Notes under the pieces: model-generated | Database searches by the model: none | The model's input: only the letters and a program-made list of their open reading frames with translations | What the model was told of the DNA's origin: nothing | NCBI GenBank assembly: GCA_946183175.1 | Contig: CAMHBH010000047.1 | Span: forward strand, 1-14,513 | Direction: 5' to 3' | DNA from: an uncultured Oscillibacter sp. | Lineage (GTDB): Bacteria; Bacillota; Clostridia; Oscillospirales; Oscillospiraceae | DNA length: 14,513 nt | Program-made: the position numbers and the translations under genes | In this document: in pieces, positions 1 to 6,456 of the stretch | Layout of the letters: each line of letters begins with the position of its first letter | Numbering within the stretch: position 1 is the stretch's first letter

Positions 1-42
1 CAGTCCGCAGACCAGTAAGAGGGCCAGAATCTTCTTTTTCAT
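1..42 (-). CDS. Secreted protein or lipoprotein, N-terminal fragment only
   Basis: Only the first 14 codons are present (MKKKILALLLVCGL); the gene runs off the left edge. The start is the ATG read leftward from position 42. On the minus strand it follows a GGAGG ribosome site at about 49-53. Three lysines followed by a run of Leu/Ile/Ala/Val is the n-region and h-region of a Sec signal peptide. The trailing Val-Cys-Gly could be the start of a lipobox, but the cysteine at residue 12 would be early for one. Function cannot be told from this fragment. It is transcribed divergently from the neighbouring transporter and has its own plausible promoter. Confidence 0.7.
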   Translation of the reverse strand, partial: MKKKILALLLVCGL

Positions 43-61
43 CGTACATCCTCCAAAATAC

Positions 62-75
62 GGGGCCTCCGCCCC
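62..75. other. Small GC-rich hairpin in the leader of the leftward gene
   Basis: GGGGC at 62-66 pairs with GCCCC at 71-75 around a four-base loop. It lies in the presumed 5' leader of the minus-strand gene, just upstream of its ribosome site. On the plus strand it is followed by only three T, so it is a poor terminator. A role in the leader, such as mRNA stability or translation control, is possible but unproven. Confidence 0.35.
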
Positions 76-89
76 TTTAGTACGGTGAT

Positions 90-118
90 AGTTTACCACG
101 ATAAACTGTGCTTGTAAA
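90..118 (-). promoter_or_regulatory. Promoter for the leftward secreted-protein gene, with inverted repeat
   Basis: Read on the minus strand, TTTACA (118-113) and TAAACT (95-90) are separated by exactly 17 bases, with TGG before the -10 (extended -10). AGTTTA at 90-95 and TAAACT at 102-107 form a 6-bp inverted repeat that overlaps the -10, so a regulator could sit there. The start codon is about 48 bases downstream of the -10. Confidence 0.55.
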
Positions 119-186
119 CAGGCTTTTTTCAGAAAGTCTACAATTTCTCCCGGCGCTTTTTGTGGAAAGCGACAAAACGCGCTGTC

Positions 187-215
187 TTGTAATCGCCTTG
201 CGTATGTGGTAGAAT
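187..215 (+). promoter_or_regulatory. Promoter for the DMT transporter
   Basis: TTGTAA (187-192), a 17-base spacer, and TAGAAT (210-215), preceded by TGG as an extended -10. Transcription would begin near 222, giving a leader of about 40 bases before the TTG start at 264. Confidence 0.6.
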
Positions 216-232
216 TTGCAACGGTAAGCGGA

Positions 233-246
233 CAAATCCGGATTTG
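233..246. promoter_or_regulatory. Perfect 14-bp palindrome in transporter leader
   Basis: CAAATCCGGATTTG is a perfect uninterrupted palindrome. It lies about 11-25 bases downstream of the predicted transcription start and ends two bases before the ribosome site (248-256). Having no loop, it looks more like a dimeric protein operator than an RNA hairpin. The regulator is unknown. Confidence 0.45.
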
Positions 247-263
247 CAGGGGAGGGATTAAGT

Positions 264-1298
264 TTGAAAGACCGGATAACCCCCATTCTGTTTGCACTGC
301 TGGCGGCTGTCTTTTACGCTGTGAACGTGCCGATTTCAAAAATCCTGTTGGAACACGTCGGGCCTACGACATTGGCCGCGTTGCTGTATCTGGGCGCGGG
401 GATTGGTATCGGCGCAATGTCCCTTTTCGGCGGAAAAAACCGGACGCCATCCGAAAGGCTCTCCGGTAATGATTTGCCTTTTGTCGTCGGCATGATTGTT
501 TTGGACATTGCCGCGCCAATATTCCTTATGGTAGGCATTCGCTACGGCTCTTCCGCAAATGCCGCCCTGCTGGGGAATTTTGAGATAGTTGCCACAACAG
601 TTATCGCGCTCATCATCTTCAAGGAAGCGGTTTCAAAACGGCTCTGGGCGGCGATTGCGCTAATTGTCATTTCCAGCGCGTTGCTGTCTCTGGAAGGCAG
701 CGAGAGTTTCCACTTCTCCTACGGCTCCCTGTTTGTCCTGTCGGCTACTGTCTGCTGGGGCTTTGAAAACAACTGCACCCGAAATATCTCCTCTAAAAGC
801 ACCTACGAAATTGTTATTCTAAAGGGCGTTTTCTCCGGGCTTGGCTCGTTGATTATCGCAACGCTTTGCGGCGAGAGGCTCCCGCGGTTTTCCTATACGG
901 CTGCTTCGCTCCTGCTCGGCTTTGTCGCCTATGGGCTGAGTATCTTCCTCTATGTGCGGGCGCAAAATCAATTAGGCGCGGCGAAAACAAGCGCGTATTA
1001 CGCAGTCGCGCCCTTTATCGGCGCGCTGTTTTCCTTTATGTTTCTCCATGAACAGCTCTCCCGGCGCTACGCTGTCTCCATGATTATCATGTTCGCCGGT
1101 TCGATACTCGTCGTAATGGATACGTTACTGCGCAGTCATTCCCATGAACATGACCATCTCTTTACGCATACCCATGACGGCGTAACGCATACCCACACGA
1201 TTACCCACACGCACAGGCATAATCATTACTTGTCGGACGAGAAGCACGGACATCGGCACACGCTCAAGGAGCTTGAATTAGGCCATTCTCATGGATAA
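264..1298 (+). CDS. DMT (EamA) family transporter with His-rich C-terminal tail
   Basis: A 344-residue inner-membrane protein of the drug/metabolite transporter superfamily. Residues 1-290 form about ten hydrophobic segments as two EamA-like halves. Typical features include an N-terminal VFYAVNVPISK segment and the LGAAKTSAYYAVAPFIGALFS-type segment near 237-257. The cytoplasmic tail (291-344) carries 17 histidines in 54 residues, mostly as H-x-H pairs, which suggests binding of Zn, Ni, Co or Cu; the metal is inference. The start is TTG at 264, seven bases after GGAGGG (251-256); no ATG near the start fits as well. G+C is visibly lower than in neighbouring genes (28 of 60 at 481-540), so it may have been acquired by transfer. 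It is monocistronic, with promoter and terminator. Substrate unknown: metabolite, amino acid or metal-linked efflux. Confidence 0.88.
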   Translation: MKDRITPILFALLAAVFYAVNVPISKILLEHVGPTTLAALLYLGAGIGIGAMSLFGGKNRTPSERLSGNDLPFVVGMIVLDIAAPIFLMVGIRYGSSANAALLGNFEIVATTVIALIIFKEAVSKRLWAAIALIVISSALLSLEGSESFHFSYGSLFVLSATVCWGFENNCTRNISSKSTYEIVILKGVFSGLGSLIIATLCGERLPRFSYTAASLLLGFVAYGLSIFLYVRAQNQLGAAKTSAYYAVAPFIGALFSFMFLHEQLSRRYAVSMIIMFAGSILVVMDTLLRSHSHEHDHLFTHTHDGVTHTHTITHTHRHNHYLSDEKHGHRHTLKELELGHSHG

Positions 1299-1300
1299 GC

Positions 1301-1322
1301 CCTTTGGACGGTATTCCAAAGG
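1301..1322. other. Hairpin immediately after the transporter stop codon
   Basis: CCTTTGGA (1301-1308) and TCCAAAGG (1315-1322) form a perfect 8-bp stem with a six-base loop, three bases after the TAA. No T tract follows, so it is not a classical terminator. It may protect the 3' end of the mRNA or act together with the terminator 27 bases further on. Confidence 0.5.
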
Positions 1323-1348
1323 CAATCGTACAAATTCCGGTATATCGG

Positions 1349-1374
1349 GCCGCCCTGTTTACGGGGCGGCTTTT
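1349..1374 (+). terminator. Rho-independent terminator of the DMT transporter gene
   Basis: GCCGCCC (1349-1355) pairs with GGGCGGC (1364-1370) around an 8-base loop and is followed by TTTT (1371-1374). This insulates the transporter from the GntR operon. Confidence 0.85.
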
Positions 1375-1435
1375 GTGTTACCCTACAAAATACGCCCGCC
1401 CTGTTTGACACATCCCACAAAAATAAAATTCCCTC

Positions 1436-1476
1436 TTGACAAACTGTGCATACTGTATATACTGTACATATACGGT
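1436..1476 (+). promoter_or_regulatory. Promoter and tandem-repeat operator of the GntR-ABC operon
   Basis: A consensus TTGACA -35 (1436-1441) and a TATACT -10 (1458-1463) are spaced by 16 bases. Three back-to-back 9-bp repeats of the form ACTGTnnAT fill the spacer and -10 (1443-1451, 1452-1460, 1461-1469). In addition, 1452-1460 and 1468-1476 are inverted repeats with one mismatch around a 7-base centre. A dimeric repressor bound here would block RNA polymerase, which fits the autoregulation usual for YtrA-type GntR proteins. The 5' leader is only about 20 bases. Confidence 0.7.
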
Positions 1477-1493
1477 AGAAACGGAGGGACGCT

Positions 1494-1868
1494 ATGGAGC
1501 TTATCATACGCAACACCACGAACCGACCCATATACGACCAGATTGCAAGCCAGTTGAAGGCGCGGATTCTCTCCGGGGAACTCAAACCCGGCGAGGCGTT
1601 GCCGTCGATACGCGCACTGGCGAAGGACTTGAAAATCTCGGTTATCACGACGAAGCGGGCCTACGACGAACTCGAAGCCGCCGGGTTTCTGTACACCGTG
1701 GCGGGGAAGGGCTGTTTCGTGGCGGAAAAGAATCTCGACCGGGTACGCGAGGGAAAAGCCCGCGAAATGGAGGCGCATTTGGGCGCGGCCATCCGAATCG
1801 CGAAGGACAGCGGCGTAACCTACGCGGATTTCCGGGAAACGGCGCGGATTTTATGGGAGGAGGAGTAA
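1494..1868 (+). CDS. GntR family transcriptional regulator, YtrA type
   Basis: A 124-residue DNA-binding repressor. Residues 9-77 are a winged helix-turn-helix of the GntR family: RPIYDQIASQLKARILSGEL, then GEALPSIRALAKDLKIS, ITTKRAYDELEAAGFLYTVAGKGCFV. The C-terminal part (about 78-124) is a short helical extension instead of a large effector domain, which is the hallmark of the YtrA subfamily. The start is ATG at 1494, five bases after GGAGGG (1483-1488). One base separates its stop from the ABC ATPase start, so it is the first gene of the operon it probably represses. YtrA-type operons often respond to cell-envelope stress or peptide antibiotics; the inducer here is unknown. Confidence 0.93.
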   Translation: MELIIRNTTNRPIYDQIASQLKARILSGELKPGEALPSIRALAKDLKISVITTKRAYDELEAAGFLYTVAGKGCFVAEKNLDRVREGKAREMEAHLGAAIRIAKDSGVTYADFRETARILWEEE

Positions 1869-1869
1869 T

Positions 1870-2724
1870 ATGGACGCAATCGCGCTGAACGGCGTGACGA
1901 AGGCCTTCCGGGACTTCACGCTGGACAATGTGACTTTGACAGTCCCCGAAGGGACGGTGTGTGGCCTGGTCGGCGAGAACGGAGCCGGGAAAACGACGGC
2001 TATCCGGCTATTGATGGGCGCTATCGGCGCCGACGGCGGGGAGATTTCGGTACTCGGACGCTCTCCGGCGTCGCGGGACTTCCGCGAGGCCAAACAGGAA
2101 ATCGGAATCGTACTCGACGAGGCCTATTTTCCGGAGGTCATGACGGCGGCGCAAGTGGGGGGAGTCATGCGCGGCACCTACCGCCGCTGGGATACGGCAC
2201 GCTATACGGAGTACCTGCGGCGTTTTGAACTGCCCGACAAGAAGCCGTTCAAGGAGTATTCGCGGGGCATGCGGATGAAGCTGGCGATTTCCGTCGCGCT
2301 GAGCCACGAGGCGAAGTTACTCGTACTCGACGAGGCCACGGCGGGACTTGACCCCATTGTCCGCGACGAAATCATTGAGACATTCCGGGAGTTCGCGTTA
2401 GAGGAAGGACACTCCATTCTGATTTCGTCGCATATCGTCAGCGACTTGGAGAAACTCTGCGACAGTATCGCGTTCCTGCACCGGGGGAAACTGCTGTTTC
2501 ACGAGGAGAAGGACGCGTTGCTTGACCGCCACGGCATTTTCAAGGGCACGGCGGAACAGGCGGACAGTCTGTTACCGGAGGCGGTCGTAGGGCGGGAGGC
2601 GAGCGCGTACGGCGGCGTGCGGGCGCTGGTACGCCGCGACGCCGTGCCGGATACGCTGATTTTAGAGCGGCCTACTGTGGAAGACGTGATACTGTTTACA
2701 GTGAGGGGGGCGAAAGGAATATGA
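1870..2724 (+). CDS. ABC transporter ATP-binding protein (ABC-2 type exporter)
   Basis: A 284-residue cytoplasmic ATPase partnering the permease encoded next. Walker A is GENGAGKT at 35-42. The signature motif is YSRGM at 130-134 instead of LSGGQ, as usual in this exporter subfamily. Walker B is LLVLDE at 150-155, followed by the D-loop (AGLDP), and the switch histidine is H188 in ISSHIVSDLE. The usual Q-loop region reads IGIVLDE, also typical of the group. Residues 220-284 are a C-terminal extension of unknown role. The ATG at 1870 follows a GGAGGAGGAG ribosome site inside the end of the regulator gene. Translation is coupled both ways: one base from gntR and a 4-base ATGA overlap with the permease. 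The substrate is unknown; export of a peptide, antibiotic or lipid-linked compound is likely. Confidence 0.92.
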   Translation: MDAIALNGVTKAFRDFTLDNVTLTVPEGTVCGLVGENGAGKTTAIRLLMGAIGADGGEISVLGRSPASRDFREAKQEIGIVLDEAYFPEVMTAAQVGGVMRGTYRRWDTARYTEYLRRFELPDKKPFKEYSRGMRMKLAISVALSHEAKLLVLDEATAGLDPIVRDEIIETFREFALEEGHSILISSHIVSDLEKLCDSIAFLHRGKLLFHEEKDALLDRHGIFKGTAEQADSLLPEAVVGREASAYGGVRALVRRDAVPDTLILERPTVEDVILFTVRGAKGI

Positions 2725-3368
2725 AAGCCTTGATGTTGAAAGATTTCTACGTGCTGAAAAAGCAAATCTGGCTGTTCGCGCTGGTGATTGTCATCTTTCA
2801 GGTGTTCAACAACGGCACCGCCACGCTGATTTCGATTCTCTACGCCGTACTGCTCCCGGCGTCGGCGTTCGCCTATGACGACCGCAGTCACTGGGACGAA
2901 ATGGAGCTGATGTTGCCCTACAGTACGCACCAAATCGTGCTGAGCCGCTACTGCGTCGGCTGGATATCCATGTTAGGCTTTTTGCTTCTCGGCAGTCTGG
3001 CACAAAGCGCGGTGGCGTTCCTGTTCCAATATTTCGACGCCCCCGTGACATTCTTCCGGGGAAACTCTCTCCGGGCGCTTCTGGCGGAAATCCCGGTCGC
3101 GGCGGGTTTGCTGTCGTTCAGTATGCCCGTGTACTTCCGGTTCGACGCCGAGAAAAGCCGCGCCGTGCGTACACTGCTTCTCCTTGTACTTTGCGCCTTG
3201 ATGGGCGGGGGTGTCGCGCTGATGACTATCCGGAATATCGCGTTCATTGACCAGCTCTTTACAGGCGGCTTTGAGCAGTCGCTGTGGCCGGAATATCTGG
3301 CGGCGGCGCTACTGACGGCGGTCTCGATTCCGCTGTCGGCGTGGGCATGGAAGCGGCGTCACCGTTGA
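2721..3368 (+). CDS. ABC-2 type transporter permease
   Basis: A 215-residue integral membrane protein with about six hydrophobic segments (near 16-30, 34-52, 80-104, 119-139, 149-168, 193-210). The start (MKALMLKDFYVLKKQ) and the LPYSTHQIVLSRYCVGW stretch at 65-81 match the ABC-2 permease type in which a Leu-Pro-x-Ser motif is followed by QIVLSRY. It forms the membrane part of the exporter with the preceding ATPase, presumably as a homodimer with two ATPases. Its ATG overlaps the ATPase stop by four bases, so the two are translationally coupled. It is the last gene of the operon and ends 9 bases before the terminator stem. Confidence 0.88.
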   Translation: MKALMLKDFYVLKKQIWLFALVIVIFQVFNNGTATLISILYAVLLPASAFAYDDRSHWDEMELMLPYSTHQIVLSRYCVGWISMLGFLLLGSLAQSAVAFLFQYFDAPVTFFRGNSLRALLAEIPVAAGLLSFSMPVYFRFDAEKSRAVRTLLLLVLCALMGGGVALMTIRNIAFIDQLFTGGFEQSLWPEYLAAALLTAVSIPLSAWAWKRRHR

Positions 3369-3377
3369 GCAAAAATT

Positions 3378-3416
3378 ACGCCTCCCTCGTGTCGCGGGGG
3401 AGGCGTCTTGTATTTT
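3378..3416 (+). terminator. Rho-independent terminator of the GntR-ABC operon
   Basis: ACGCCTCCC (3378-3386) pairs perfectly with GGGAGGCGT (3398-3406) around an 11-base loop, followed by a T-rich tail (CTTGTATTTT, 3407-3416). Confidence 0.85.
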
Positions 3417-3494
3417 CCCGTTTCGGATACCATGCTTTTTCACGGAAACGACAGGAAGTTATCACGGAATTTTACCGAAAAGCGTCTCCGGGGC

Positions 3495-3523
3495 TTGCCA
3501 ATCCCGCCCGACTGTGGTACACT
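3495..3523 (+). promoter_or_regulatory. Promoter for the dCMP deaminase operon
   Basis: TTGCCA (3495-3500), a 17-base spacer and TACACT (3518-3523), with TG at 3515-3516 near the extended -10 position. Transcription from about 3530 leaves a leader of about 30 bases. This fixes the deaminase start at the GTG at 3561, because longer in-frame starts would lie upstream of the promoter. Confidence 0.65.
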
Positions 3524-3560
3524 GTCCACGGGAACCTTGAACGGAAGCGAGTGGAACACT

Positions 3561-4034
3561 GTGGAACGTATCAGCAAGGAAAACTACTACCTGGACATCG
3601 CCGAAACCGTACTCGAACGCGCAACCTGTCTGCGCCGGGTCTACGGTGCCATCATCGTCAAGAACGACGAAATCATCTCCACGGGCTACAACGGCGCGCC
3701 GCGCGGACGCGCCAACTGTTCTACGCTCGGCTACTGCCCCCGCGAGGCCCTGCGCGTCCCGCGTGGCGAACGCTACGAACTCTGCCGGAGCGTGCACGCC
3801 GAGGCCAACGCGATTATCTCGGCGAGCCGCCGCGACATGGTCGGCGGTACGCTGTATTTAGTGGGCCGCGACGCCCGGACGGGACAGCTTCTCTCCGACG
3901 CGACTTCCTGCATGATGTGCCGCCGCATGGTCATTAACGCCGGGCTTGAAAAAGTCGTCATCCGGACGACGGAGACGGAGTTCGTGACCGTTCCGGTGTC
4001 GGAATGGGTGGCGGAAGACGACATTCCGCAGTGA
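3561..4034 (+). CDS. comEB: Deoxycytidylate (dCMP) deaminase
   Basis: A 157-residue zinc enzyme that converts dCMP to dUMP, feeding thymidylate synthesis in the cytoplasm. The catalytic zinc motifs are HAE (His79, catalytic Glu81) and SCMMC (Cys117, Cys120). The substrate-side GYNGAPRG motif is at 42-49. Extra cysteines at 53, 59 and 75 occupy the insertion that precedes the HAE motif in this family. I chose GTG at 3561 as the start: the protein then begins VERISKENYYLDIAETV, has the usual family length, and lies just downstream of the promoter. The ribosome site is weak (GGAAG, 3543-3547). A reading frame from 3408 exists, but its first 51 residues show no family features. The next gene begins 24 bases after the stop. 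Confidence 0.9.
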   Translation: MERISKENYYLDIAETVLERATCLRRVYGAIIVKNDEIISTGYNGAPRGRANCSTLGYCPREALRVPRGERYELCRSVHAEANAIISASRRDMVGGTLYLVGRDARTGQLLSDATSCMMCRRMVINAGLEKVVIRTTETEFVTVPVSEWVAEDDIPQ

Positions 4035-4058
4035 CGGACGAACGGAGGCGGCGCGCAA

Positions 4059-6413
4059 ATGAACCCGGATTTCAAAACAGGACTGCTCACGTTCTACCAC
4101 ATCCACCACTACGGCGCGCCGCTCCAGGCCGCCGCCACGAAATGGGCCGTGGAATCGCTGGGGGCCTCCTGCGACATCATTCACTACTACGTCAACCAGA
4201 ACAACGCGCTGTTCCGCCCCCCGACGGGTATCGGAAGCGCGCTCTCCGACATCCACACCGCCGCCCACTACGCCGCCCTCAAACGCCGCTACGACCGCTT
4301 CAATACCTTTGAACACGATATTCTCGGCGTAGGGGCGCGCCCCTACGCGACGTTCGACGAACTCCGGTGCGCGAATCTCCCCTATAACGTGCTGATTTCC
4401 GGGAGCGACCAAATCTGGAACCCGCTGATTTTCCCCGACCGCCACTTCGACCCCGTATTTTTCGGGGCCTTCTCCGGTGCCCGGAAAATCGCCTACGCGC
4501 CCTCCTTTGGCCTGCCCCGTCTGCCCGACGGCATGGGCGACGAGCTAAGGACGTATTTGTCGGCCTTCTCCCACCTCTCGACGCGCGAGCAGTCCGGACA
4601 GGACATCCTCCGCGCCATCACCAACGCGGAAGCGCCCGTAGTCCTCGACCCCGTACTCCTGCGTACCGAACACCAGTGGTCAGCCGTGGCGGCCCCGCCG
4701 GAACCGTTCCCGAACGGCCCCTATTTACTCTGTTACTTCATTCACCCGCCTGTCCTGCTGTCCCCCTATATCCGGTTGCTGTCCGAAAGCCTCAAATTCC
4801 CCGTCGTGCAACTCTGCGGGACGCGCCGGAAGGCCTCCCCGGACGCACACTGTATTTTCGACGCCGGCCCGACGGAATTTGTGCGCCTGTTCCGCAACGC
4901 CTCTTTCGTGCTCACGAACTCTTTCCACGGCACGGCCTTCTCCGTACTGTTCCAGCGTCCGTTTTTCACCGCCGTCGCCCCCGCCGAACAGGCCGAACCC
5001 GAAAAGTCACGGGTTTACCACCTGCTCCGCCGTCTGGGCCTGACTGACCGTATCGTGGGTATCGGGCAGACTGCCGCCCCCGACGCCTTGATTCACTGGC
5101 AGAATGTCCGCGAACGCCTGCAAAAAGAGCGCGAAACGTCGCTGTCCTATCTCCAACGGGCGCTGTACCAAACCGACCGCCCCGGCGTATCCGGCGACGC
5201 CGCGTTTATTCCCATCTCCGGCGCGCGCGCCCTGCGCAATACCGAAAAGCCCCTCCCGAAACTGGCGTCTCATGAACGCTGTACGGGTTGCACGGCCTGC
5301 GCGAGTATCTGCCCCAAACGCGCCATTACGATGGAGCGCGACGAGGAAGGCTTCCTCTTCCCGAAAATCGACCCGGAAAAATGCGTACGTTGCGGACGCT
5401 GTACGGCAGTCTGTCCGATTCTGCACCCTATGGAACCGCGTCCGGCCCCGGCGGTCTTCGCCGCGTGGCACCGCGACCCCGTGACCCGGCGCGATTCCTC
5501 GTCGGGGGGCGCGTTCTCCGCGCTCGCCGAATACGTCCTCGAAAGCGGCGGCGTCGTCTTCGGCGCGGCCATGGACGGGAAACAGCGCGTCCGGCATACG
5601 ATTTGCCTGCACAAAGAGGAATTGTGGCGTCTGCGCGGCTCGAAATACGTGCAAAGCGACCTCGGCAGAACGTTCGCGCTGGTACGGGAGGCCTTAAAAA
5701 GCCGTTCGGTTTTATTCTCCGGGACGCCCTGTCAGGTCGACGGGCTTTACCGCTTTCTCGGCGCGCGCCCCGAAAACCTGATTACTTGTGATATCGTCTG
5801 CCACGGCGTGCCCTCGCCGGGGGTCTGGGAGGACATGGTTCGTTCTCTGCGGCAGGAACAGGGCCTCGAACTCCGCGCCGTGCGATTCCGGAACAAAGTA
5901 GCCGGGTGGAAACTCCCGCACTTTACCGCCGTCTACGAAAACGGCCTCGTCGATTCCCGCCCGTTCTACGAGACGGAGTACGGGCGGGCCTTCGGGCGGG
6001 CGCTGTTCCTGCGGCGTAGCTGTCACCACTGCCCCTACGCCAGCCTCAACCGCCCCGCCGACTTCACCCTCGGCGACTTCTGGGGTCTGGACGACTACCC
6101 GGAGGAAGAAGGCCTCGGAATCAGTCTGCTGATGGTCAACACCCCCCACGGGGCGTACGTGTTCGACAACCTCCCGCTCGTACGCAAGCCCGCCTCACTG
6201 GAACAGGCCCTAAAAGGCAATCCGCGCCTGTCCGGCCCGACGCCCCCCCAACCACAGCGGAGCGCCTTCTTCACCGCCTACGCCCTCGAACCTTTTGAGA
6301 AAGTCCGAAAGCGCTTTCTGACGCTCCCGCCCCTGCCGTTACGCCTGTTGCGTAAAGCGGCCCCGCCGCTTGTGAACGTGTTCCGGCGTCTGCTGCGCCT
6401 CCCGCCCCGCTAA
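4059..6413 (+). CDS. Fusion: polysaccharide pyruvyl transferase + 2[4Fe-4S] ferredoxin + FrhB-like domain
   Basis: A 784-residue fusion. Residues 1-345 are a polysaccharide pyruvyl transferase domain: the GAPLQAAATKWAVESLG start near 19-35, GSDQIWNP at 115-122, and NSFHGTAFSVLFQRPFF at 287-303. Residues 346-400 are a linker. Residues 402-455 are a ferredoxin with two CxxCxxC(x3)CP motifs (Cys408/411/414/418 and 442/445/448/452), enough for two [4Fe-4S] clusters. Residues 465-720 resemble the beta subunit of coenzyme F420 hydrogenase/dehydrogenase: SSSGGAFSALAEYV, FSGTPCQVDGLYRFLG, CDIVCHGVPSP, and C-x2-C-PYA with DFTLGDFWG at 669-676. The tail is basic. There is no signal peptide or membrane span, so it is cytoplasmic. 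In the families, these two activities are usually separate neighbouring genes of surface-glycan clusters. The start is ATG at 4059 after GGAGG (4044-4048). The exact reaction is unknown; glycan modification with a redox step is inferred. Confidence 0.88.
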   Translation: MNPDFKTGLLTFYHIHHYGAPLQAAATKWAVESLGASCDIIHYYVNQNNALFRPPTGIGSALSDIHTAAHYAALKRRYDRFNTFEHDILGVGARPYATFDELRCANLPYNVLISGSDQIWNPLIFPDRHFDPVFFGAFSGARKIAYAPSFGLPRLPDGMGDELRTYLSAFSHLSTREQSGQDILRAITNAEAPVVLDPVLLRTEHQWSAVAAPPEPFPNGPYLLCYFIHPPVLLSPYIRLLSESLKFPVVQLCGTRRKASPDAHCIFDAGPTEFVRLFRNASFVLTNSFHGTAFSVLFQRPFFTAVAPAEQAEPEKSRVYHLLRRLGLTDRIVGIGQTAAPDALIHWQNVRERLQKERETSLSYLQRALYQTDRPGVSGDAAFIPISGARALRNTEKPLPKLASHERCTGCTACASICPKRAITMERDEEGFLFPKIDPEKCVRCGRCTAVCPILHPMEPRPAPAVFAAWHRDPVTRRDSSSGGAFSALAEYVLESGGVVFGAAMDGKQRVRHTICLHKEELWRLRGSKYVQSDLGRTFALVREALKSRSVLFSGTPCQVDGLYRFLGARPENLITCDIVCHGVPSPGVWEDMVRSLRQEQGLELRAVRFRNKVAGWKLPHFTAVYENGLVDSRPFYETEYGRAFGRALFLRRSCHHCPYASLNRPADFTLGDFWGLDDYPEEEGLGISLLMVNTPHGAYVFDNLPLVRKPASLEQALKGNPRLSGPTPPQPQRSAFFTAYALEPFEKVRKRFLTLPPLPLRLLRKAAPPLVNVFRRLLRLPPR

Positions 6414-6456
6414 TTCCCGCTTTCCAAAGAGGATAATTACAGGAGTATCATACACC

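Noticed and set aside
1134..1250. Repeated CATACCCA/CACACGCA-like DNA in the transporter tail as a regulatory repeat or CRISPR
   Set aside because: The repeats are imperfect and follow the coding pattern for His-Thr pairs; there are no regular spacers.
3408..3560. 51-residue N-terminal extension of dCMP deaminase
   Set aside because: It begins inside the preceding terminator tail and spans the promoter at 3495-3523; the added residues have no family features.
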